Part shown: positions 19,101 to 26,058 of the stretch, one piece after another
How positions within the stretch are numbered: the stretch's first letter is position 1
Layout of the letters: the number at the start of each line of letters is the position of its first letter
Origin: Didymodactylos carnosus
Taxonomy: Eukaryota > Rotifera > Eurotatoria > Philodinida > Philodinidae
Assembly: GCA_905250885.1 (NCBI GenBank)
Contig: CAJNOQ010002132.1
Span: 1 to 26,058, forward strand
DNA: 26,058 nt
Direction of reading: 5' to 3'
The notes under the pieces: model-generated
The model's database searches: none
What the model saw: only the letters and a program-made list of their open reading frames with translations
Told to the model about the DNA's origin: nothing
Position numbers and translations under genes: made by a program

Positions 19101-20554
19101 GTCATTTATATTATATCTAACTAACATAAATAATCAATGCCAATCAAATAATATGATCAGAGAGACTACATTTTATTATTATTACAGTCTATATTATACA
19201 CTTACACATCAAACATCATCTTCTCTATACGTTATTGTGAAGAAACGTAAAAAGAAGTCGTGAAATCAAATATCTACGTCAGCTAATAGAGATAGTTAGT
19301 AACCTATTTTGAAGTATTATTCTAGTACTATTCGAAGGGTGGAGAACTGACGATTTGTGCATCTGATATTTGATAAAATCATGTAATTCTGAAAAGGGAA
19401 TATGGACAGAAAAAATGAGGAAATAAAAGAATAGGTTTAGAGGGTTTGTAAACATCTGTTTTTAATTACTAGAAAATGTGTAGAAAAAAAAATGTATTCT
19501 AATTATCCAGCCATTCCTCTTTTTAGATAATTAACCTGATATTAAAACTTATTCAGTTGAATTCAATTCATTTTAATATTCTGGTGGGCGCATCATTAGC
19601 ATCCCTACAATTCTGTCCGGAGTACGGTATAGTCGAAAAGAACAAGAATGAAGAGATGTTTGTGATATACAACTACGATATCTACATATTTCACCATTAG
19701 ACGTTTCACTGTTCAAAAGTAAAGCGCAAGCAATTAAAACCAGCACATCTCAAACGAACCATAATGTTACGAAAAAAGGCGCATTTTTCTGCTAAAAATG
19801 ATAATAGGGTCACTAACTCTATTACCATTCCCATAGTACAATTACCATATATCATTAAATGCGCTAAGATAGAATACGTCTGTAAAAAAACAAACAACAA
19901 CTAATGGTTATTCTTACCTATCAGTTGCTTCGGCGGCACGATCTCGTTGCCTTCTGTTTTTAAACCAATTGGAAACTTGTGTTGTTGTTAGCCCTGTAGC
20001 ATCGGCTAGTTCTCGTTTTTCACGTGGGGATGGATAAGAATTGTGGGTATACCAATCGCGTAATGTATTTCTCGATTTTTCTTTGAAACAATAACTTGTT
20101 TCCTCTCCATCCCATATTGTTCGTGGTAATGGAAATTTTCTTCTTACCTAAAATATAAAACATGTGATGATTATTTTATTTGCATGAACAGAATAGAGGT
20201 ACATACTCGATATTTTCCTACAGCTCCCAATGGTCGTCCTCTCAGCTTTTCTGCTTCATTATAATGTGCTTGCAACCATAATTGTTGTAATTGTGGATGA
20301 GTTTGTGGTGAAAAATGATAACGTTCTAATATATGATATAATTCACGATAATTTCCACGACGAAATGCCACGACCGCTTTTGCTTTAATAACACTTTCAT
20401 TATTATGAAAATGATCGCACGATGGTAATGATAGTAAAAATATTGCTAAACGTTCGATATCATTACTTTGTTGTAATACTTCACAAACACATGCCACTTG
20501 CTCGGGTGAAAAAACACTACCGAATGATGATGGAATCGGGTTACTTTCAAGCAT
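15761..20554 (-). CDS. SIX1/2: SIX1/SIX2 (sine oculis) homeobox transcription factor, three exons
   Basis: Joined exons 20554-20207, 19918-20147 and 16100-15761 (minus strand) give 918 nt, 305 residues plus stop, close to vertebrate SIX1/SIX2 (284-291). The SIX domain spans about residues 15-128 ([51 protein letters not shown]). The homeodomain is about 130-189, with [11 protein letters not shown], which marks the SIX1/2 group rather than SIX3/6 or SIX4/5, and recognition helix [20 protein letters not shown] with Trp177-Phe178. The C-terminal 112 residues are Ser/Asn/His-rich. The start fits the family's usual short N-terminus. Splice phases match at both junctions (0 and 2). Known role: a nuclear DNA-binding factor that works with Eya cofactors in sensory, muscle and other organ development; the role here is inferred. 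The gene is complete with no damage seen. Confidence 0.95.
16101..19917 (-). other. SIX1/2 intron 2 (3,817 bp)
   Basis: Donor AG|GTAAGA at 19917-19912 and acceptor TTTTAG at 16106-16101. It is very large next to the 59-bp first intron. No other gene was recognised inside; open stretches on either strand (for example 16641-16853, 18487-18705, 19706-19900) lack motifs and look like chance. It is a reasonable place for enhancers, although no specific binding-site cluster can be defended by eye in such AT-rich DNA. Confidence 0.8.
19918..20147 (-). CDS. SIX1/2: SIX1/2 exon 2: end of SIX domain and homeodomain
   Basis: Opens [16 protein letters not shown] after the acceptor ATATTTTAG and ends RDRAAEATD plus two bases of an Arg codon at the donor GTAAGA. 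It carries the entire 60-residue homeodomain with no stop or frame break. Confidence 0.96.
20148..20206 (-). other. SIX1/2 intron 1 (59 bp)
   Basis: GTATGT donor directly after the GKYR codons and TTTTATATTTTAG acceptor directly before the VRRKFP codons. It restores the uninterrupted GKYRVRRKFP sequence found in the family, which fixes both boundaries exactly. Confidence 0.95.
20207..20554 (-). CDS. SIX1/2: SIX1/2 exon 1: start and most of the SIX domain
   Basis: Codes residues 1-116 from [15 protein letters not shown] to GKYR and ends in phase 0. The start is the only upstream in-frame ATG with a family-like length; human SIX1 has six fewer residues before the same block. Confidence 0.95.
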
Positions 20555-20560
20555 TATAAA

Positions 20561-20562
20561 CT
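20561..20562 (-). other. Possible 3' splice site six bases before the SIX1/2 ATG
   Basis: On the minus strand the sequence TATCTTTATAG ends six bases before the start codon. It could accept an upstream 5' untranslated exon or a spliced leader. A very short 5' untranslated remnant would fit trans-splicing, but the tract is weak and may be chance. Confidence 0.3.
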
Positions 20563-21330
20563 ATAAAGATATAAGACATACACAGAACTATAGACATGAA
20601 AAACAATACGGCTGTGGTATTAAACAATGTACACACAAGGATAATCGGATCTATGCTAGGGAGAAGGCAGAAGAAACGATTGAATTTGATTTCAAAGTTA
20701 AAAATACTGACACAAAGTATGTTTTACGTCTAAAATTTCATTTTCATTAAAATAGTAGAGCGTAGAACGATGATAATAGAGAGAAAAAGAAAGAGAAGAA
20801 ATTAAATGAGAATCGAAAAAAAAAGAGGAGTAATTTCAACTTTTTTTCTCTTTAACATAGTACTATTATCACTTTTATTCACGATTCAATTTCAATTGTG
20901 GTTGCCATCGCACTCAGAAGAGCAAAGGAAGAAAAAACAAAACAAAATATCTTTACAAATAAATAGCAACAAAAAACAAGTAAGAATGAGATCAGCAGTC
21001 TTTTAAAAACAACATGTTTCTCTGATCTGAAAAGTGAAACATATGTATGCAAAACCCTTGATTATTTTCGTTTTTTTTAGATCATCAATTCAGTTATTTG
21101 TTATCTTTCTCATTCCTAAATATAATTAATCTCTTCAAGATCGAAATCAAATTTGAACTGATTTGAAACACTAAAATAAACTTATTTTCTTAGTTAATCT
21201 CTTTTCATTAGTGAACAGGTGATTTTCTCTCTTTAACGTCATCAGTACGACTATACGAATGCGTATGTATAGTCTACATCTAATCTCATTTTACACGTCT
21301 AGTATTAGTAACTTATATCTTAAATTAAAC

Positions 21331-21348
21331 ATATATATATATATATAT
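21331..21348. repeat. (AT)9 microsatellite
   Basis: Eighteen bases of uninterrupted AT dinucleotides. Confidence 0.9.
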
Positions 21349-21421
21349 TGTTATAGAATGTATTAAATATCTATCTTTTCCACTTACATGTTCTTGAACA
21401 TGATGCAGTCAATTTCGTATA

Positions 21422-21442
21422 TGTGTGTGTGTGTGTGTGTGT
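21422..21442. repeat. (TG)10 microsatellite
   Basis: Twenty-one bases of uninterrupted TG/GT repeat. Confidence 0.92.
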
Positions 21443-21698
21443 ATTGTACCGTATAAAAGTTCTGTTTTTTGATTCTTCAATTTCTATTTTTGTTCATAAA
21501 GATCATACATATATAATATTTAATCGTATTACCACGATTAACAAGGGTAATGATGCTTTTGATTATTAGAATTGTTCTTGTTGATGTTGTTGTGTACAAT
21601 TTCTTTCTTTCTCTTTTTTCTAGAGTATATAATAGTTTGTCAAATGTGGGGAAACACACCGTCGATATTATTTTTCACATCATATATCTATCCTCTTC

Positions 21699-21715
21699 TT
21701 TTTTTTTTTTTTTTT
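21699..21715. repeat. Poly-T tract (17 bases)
   Basis: An uninterrupted T run within a pyrimidine-rich patch. Confidence 0.85.
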
Positions 21716-22021
21716 CAAAAAACGCAATGTGTACGACCAAAAAAAAGAGAAGAGAAGAATATCGCTATGGTATGTGCAGAGCCAAAGCAATCTATTTACA
21801 TAGGATAGAAGAATGAAGATTATTTAGTGAGTTCTCTCTGTTGTTGATTACATATCAAACATATATTATTTAGTATTATTATTAAGAAACATGATGACAA
21901 TTTTTTTTTTCCTTCTTCGTCTTTCCATCAAATACATGTTGGATGCGACATGAAAAATTGTTTTATTTCTAACCAATGAAAAAATCAAAAAAAATTTTAA
22001 AAGGAAAAAAACAGGCGAACA

Positions 22022-22038
22022 TTTTTTTTTTTTTTTTA
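22022..22038. repeat. Poly-T tract (17 bases)
   Basis: An uninterrupted T run. Confidence 0.85.
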
Positions 22039-22130
22039 TTTCTCTTACTCATTATATTTATATAATCACACATATATACATCCTTCGTCTTTTCCATATG
22101 AGCAGTTAATCGATGAAAGATTGTGGAAGC

Positions 22131-22160
22131 AGAGAGAGAGAGAGAGAGAGAGAAAGAAAG
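22131..22160. repeat. (AG)11 microsatellite followed by AAAG units
   Basis: Eleven AG units at 22131-22152 continue into two AAAG-type units. Confidence 0.9.
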
Positions 22161-23201
22161 GGAAATAAAAACAGTTACCAGTTTATATTGCACATTGCAG
22201 AACAAGTGTATGGATTATTTTGTCTATATACTGAATTCTTGGTTACATGTTGATGATGGAATAATTTTTCTCGTTTTTTATTCCTGATACTAGATAAAGA
22301 TAGTTCGTTGTATATCATTCTTTATTGACAATAAACAGCTGCTCGATAGTTGATAAACTGTATCGTACTGTCTATCATATACTGATGTTATTATTAAAAT
22401 GTGAAGAGGAGTAAAAAAATAATACACAAGTTTATACTAAATATTTTAGAATTTTTTCACAATAGACTTGTTGAATTCATTCAATAAAATCATCTTAATT
22501 ATTTAGAAAAAAAAATATATTTAGATAAATAAGTAACACAATTAATTACATTTCATTTTCTTGTGTTAACGCTTTTTTTCATGACAGTTTCAACAGAGAA
22601 TTAGAATGGCATATTAGTCATCTTATATTAAAAAAAAATATTCAAATATATCAGTTGATCTTCATTGTTTTACAGCTGCTCAAGTAAAACGTTTAAACAA
22701 TTTATATATGAATAGAAAAAAATAACAATGAATTTATTGATGTTAAGCGAAATTTTGACACTTTTTATCTTCACTAATGTGGGAGGTGACGAAAATATAT
22801 TTTATTTTAGAAAAAATATTTTCATTGGATTGAGAGTACAGTCGTGTGTATTCGACTGGATGAAATATTTTAATTTATTTATTTTTCTTTTTAGTACATA
22901 TAGCTGACTACTTCAAGAGTGTAAAAAAAGTGGGTGGATAACCTTTTTTCTGCTTGCCTTTTTCAGATTTTTTTTGTTTTTTTCTTCAAAAAAGAAAATA
23001 AACTAACGAAGAAACACAAAAAAGGACTTTTTATTTTTAGTCGGTTCTAAACGTCAATCTATGCCAAATACTACGTTCTCATAAAACAAAATGAGAAACG
23101 AAACTTTTTTCACTTATAAAATGGATGTAAATTCAATAGAAGATGAATATTGAACAGATTGAGATATATCATTTTTGTACATCATTAAACGAAATGACTA
23201 G

Positions 23202-23586
23202 ATCTGTACTAGTAGTTAAAAATGATATATGATTTATATTTTCGATAATATTAGTTTAAAAAATATTTTTGATGATATTGAATTACAGTGCAAAATAAAA
23301 TTTCTATAAAATAGTTTATAGCAAAAAATGTTATGTTATTTTTAGATCAAAAAAATATGAGTATTTAAGTGACCAGTTAATTTTGATTAACTATTCAGTT
23401 AATAACTGCTCCTTTTTTCAAATAAAATGCTTATATTTTTTTGATCTAAAAATAGCATAAAGTTTTTTGATATAAACTATTTTGTAGAAATTTTATTCTG
23501 TACTGTAATTCTATATCATCAAAAATATTTTTTAAACTAATATTGTCGAAAATATAAATTATACATCGTTTTTAACTGGTGTAGAT
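23202..23586. mobile_element. 385-bp foldback element with about 165-bp inverted arms
   Basis: The left arm (23202 to about 23366) and right arm (about 23422-23586) are inverted copies matching over nearly their whole length with scattered substitutions. Shared blocks include AATATTAGTTTAAAAAATAT, TTTTTGATGATAT, AAAATAGTTTATA and ATTTTTAGATCAAAAAAATA. Only about 55 bp lie between the arms. TA dinucleotides flank at 23199-23200 and 23588-23589 and could be a TA target duplication, but TA is very common here. There is no coding capacity. It is best explained as a long-armed MITE. Diverged arms suggest it is not recent. Confidence 0.75.
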
Positions 23587-23589
23587 TTA

Positions 23590-24750
23590 TAAACGACTAC
23601 GTTTTCTGATTAAACACATATATTTCAAAAGATATTGGCATGTGTTAGACAAGTAATAGTTGAAATGTCAAGGTCTATATCATCATGTTTTCAATATGCT
23701 ATTGACTGCGAAAGAGTAGAGAGTATGAACAACAGTTCTTATATTTAACAAAGAACTTATTTTATTTGAAGAATTTTTGCAAATCAACTGCTTTCAAAAA
23801 CGTTCTTGTAACATGAAAAAATCTTTGTATTTCTAGTGGATGCTAGTAGGATTAATTCTGAATAATGAACCGAATAGATAAATTGTACTGCACAAAAATT
23901 AAATTAATTTGACAATTTTACATCATTTTGTAAGAAAGATTTATAAAATGAGTTGCAAAAACAGAAAAAAATAGTAATTTTTACCTTCTTGTTGAAAATG
24001 GTTAATCAGTACTACTTAAAGTTCATCTTTTAGGCGTAATCAGAAAACTACTCCACGAAAAATGAATGTAAATGAAACATATCATAATGCATTTAAAGAG
24101 CGCGTTTAGTATTTGAATATTTTCCAAGATGAAATTTTGTCATAAATATCTGTTTAAGTTCAGACTTTACATTTTGGTACGAAAACAAATTCAAGTTTGT
24201 ATCATGTTGAAAACATAAATATAGACTTTCACGACATTTCGACTAATTAATTGTCTATCGTATATTACGTGAGCTATAAGAGAATACAAGAAATTAAAAG
24301 ACATCTTTTCGAAGTTATTTTACCATGTCATGCTATATTGCTTACAAAAATTTGTTATTTATATTATTTCAAATTGAATAAAATATTGAACTTTGAGTAT
24401 TTTGTCGTCAATACTATGAGATTGTGAATTCTCCCCTTTTTCTGAAAATTAATAATCAGAAAATATTTCTATATATTTTTAAGCACAATCTCGTTATTGC
24501 CAATATCTATAGAATTCGAAAATCAAGATATCGTTTGTACTTTTTTCAATTTTTAATTTATTGTAAACCTCAAGTGAGATCTATTTGCAATGTTATAACA
24601 ATGTTTCTACTTCATTTCTACTTGTGTCTGATTGGTTGACTTTTATTTCAGTAGGAACAAAAAACGAATAAACTTTAACACTCAGGCAAATCGGCAACAA
24701 AAAGAAAGTTGTATACCAAGAAAGACAGAACTTTTTTTTACACTGCAGTG
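23590..24750. other. Spacer, nothing recognised
   Basis: AT-rich. The open stretch at 24424-24639 is Ile/Phe/Tyr-rich, without motifs, and probably chance. Confidence 0.4.
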
Positions 24751-24751
24751 A

Positions 24752-25622
24752 CGCTACGATATTGTTGTCAGAGTTTCACATGCTGTATCACATGAATTTT
24801 ATAATTTAAAAACTTTGATTGAAAGTACTGAGACAACTGCTCCCAGAAATTGAAGAGAATAACTCCAATATTGTGCTGTCTAGTGGAAAAAATGACTGGC
24901 AAACAGGTTCGATCCGAGTTTTCGGATGAATCTGTTGATTTTTACAATTTATCGTTGTTCCACGATGATCGATATCTTTTGCGAGTTAAAAATAGGAACA
25001 TTGAACGATTTCTGTCAACACTCGTTAGCGATGTGTGTAAATATAACTTTTTCAATTATTTTATATCAACAAAGTTTAATATAAGTAGACATGTCTGATT
25101 TCAAGTTCATCTAGAGTTATCTTAAAGTTTGTTTTATGCCTACGCCAGTTCAAAATCTCCTAAAATTTGTGATAAAACATGGGGTTCGCTAAAAGTAAGA
25201 ATTTAACTGAGCCTTTGTACTTTTAGACTGTCGAAATTGATGAGACAAACTCACATTCAACATGGCAGTGCGAACCGTATGATTATTGTGGTTTTTTTTC
25301 TCCTAAGAAAGGCGCACCCTGTGAAAAAATTATTTTTTGTTGATTACATACACATCTGTAACACAAACATCTCAACCTGTTATGCACTATTTTTCTGTGA
25401 GCAGCTTCATATTCATCAGAAAGAGAAGCTAAGGGTTTCTCGACAACTGTTATTTCCAAAAACAAAACATTTAGTCGTTCAGAAGAATGGATTGCTTGCA
25501 TATCCAATGATTTTTTGTGCCTTAGAACAATCGCAGTAGAAAGAGAATTATACTTTAATCCTACTTTCATCAGTCACAAAGTGTTAACTCTTGTTTTATT
25601 TACAAGATACAACATACGGTGA
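24752..25622 (+). pseudogene. Series of frame-jumping coding-like blocks, unidentified
   Basis: Five plus-strand blocks read protein-like in changing frames. a: 24752-24853, RYDIVVRVSHAVSHEFYNLK. b: 24825-24929, LRQLLPEIEENNSNIVLSSG. c: 24892-25098, MTGKQVRSEFSDESVDFYNL, then FHDDRYLLRVKNRNIERFL. d: 25227-25343 after a TTTTAG acceptor-like site, TWQCEPYDYCGFFSPKKGAP. e: 25401-25622, a 73-codon open frame with SKNKTFSRSEEWIACISNDF and TIAVERELYFNPTF. Blocks a to c overlap at their ends, as expected if single-base indels had broken one gene. Between c and d an intron or a deletion is possible. No family is recognised. The minus strand is also open at 25283-25570, so strand choice is not fully secure. 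Either an old host gene copy or a transposon-derived gene. Confidence 0.33.
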
Positions 25623-25624
25623 TA

Positions 25625-26058
25625 CTAATTTTTCGTTTAATCTTTCATCGCAAGTGTTCTTGCACTTGGTTTTACTGTTGAAAAAAAGAAGAGAAACTGA
25701 AGATCAATGATTAAATTCGTGTTAGAGTACCAGAGCTCTGAAAACTATGATGATGGTGACTTTTTGCATTAATTTTCTCTCAGAATTGTGCAGATGCATG
25801 CAACAAATGATATTTTAAAGGTTTTTTTCCCGCTGAATGTATTTCTGCTCACTAACTATTTCTTTGTGCACAAAATATGCAGATAGGAGTGTGACTTTTT
25901 TTGTAAAATGTATTGTATTCTATCAGATTCAATTTTTCTACTGTTTATTTATTATCACTGCTGTCGTATATAAACATTTAATTTGCCATAAACAGTCTCT
26001 TACGACAAAAGTAAGTAGTTAGAATGCGTAACCGAGCAGACCTTCATTTGTAAAACCT
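25625..26058. other. Spacer to window end
   Basis: No supported exon. A Phe/Ile/Tyr-rich open stretch at 25837-26022 has no motif and no family resemblance. Confidence 0.35.

Larger units (their letters stand above)
20563..23200. other. Spacer upstream of SIX1/2, with simple repeats
   Basis: No exon was recognised. It includes the presumed promoter region of SIX1/2 and the simple repeats listed separately. Open stretches here (20806-21006, 21550-21816, 21969-22205) are products of homopolymer and dinucleotide runs. Confidence 0.45.

Noticed and set aside
19706-19900. 64-codon minus-strand frame inside SIX1/2 intron 2
   Set aside because: It follows the exon 2 donor directly but has no conserved motif; the phase-correct exon 3 is at 16100-15761.
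21550-22205. Three open frames of 78-88 codons
   Set aside because: They are created by poly-T, poly-A and (AG)n tracts (Phe, Lys and Ser/Leu runs).
24906-24915. GGTTCGATCC, resembling a tRNA T-arm / B box
   Set aside because: No A box, acceptor stem or anticodon arm can be arranged around it.

Overview
The window is very AT-rich, gene-poor eukaryotic DNA from a bilaterian animal. The evidence is a SIX-family homeobox gene split by spliceosomal introns, an RD3-family gene, weakly conserved spacers several kb long, microsatellites and several inverted-repeat transposon remnants. No prokaryotic operon structure, tRNA, rRNA or CRISPR array was seen. The short introns (59 bp in the SIX gene; 61 and 86 bp in another gene model), the AT richness and a Penelope-like reverse transcriptase remnant would suit a rotifer, perhaps a bdelloid, or another compact-intron invertebrate. 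That placement is inference.

Layout, left to right. 1-245: a foldback (MITE-like) element cut at the window edge. 431-923: a broken Penelope-like reverse transcriptase fragment on the minus strand, ending at a 26-bp perfect palindrome. 1951-2368: a coding-like minus-strand remnant with a frame break. 2622-3287: an apparently intact RD3-domain gene on the minus strand. 4523-5273: a non-autonomous element with inverted ends. 5812-6390: frame-broken coding-like blocks on the plus strand, possibly an old nuclear receptor. 6540-6651: a near-perfect 112-bp hairpin element. 7982-8427: the 3' end of an unidentified minus-strand gene, with three exons and two short introns. 9640-9909: a small GC-rich element with AGTGGC-type ends. 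10616-11291: coding-like pieces on both strands that appear to be inverted relatives of each other. 12066-12430: a weak coding-like stretch.

15761-20554: the best gene in the window, a three-exon SIX1/SIX2 (sine oculis) homologue on the minus strand, predicted at 305 residues. Its SIX domain and homeodomain are complete, its first intron is 59 bp and its second is 3,817 bp. Upstream, at 20.6-22.2 kb, lies spacer with microsatellites and homopolymer runs. 23202-23586 is a 385-bp foldback element with arms of about 165 bp. 24752-25622 holds another series of frame-jumping coding-like blocks.

Functional reading: both clearly recognised genes belong to families with visual or sensory roles in other animals. 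SIX1/2 is a transcription factor of the Pax-Six-Eya-Dach network. Vertebrate RD3 controls photoreceptor guanylate cyclase. They lie about 12.5 kb apart on the same strand. Whether that linkage is conserved or meaningful cannot be judged from one window.
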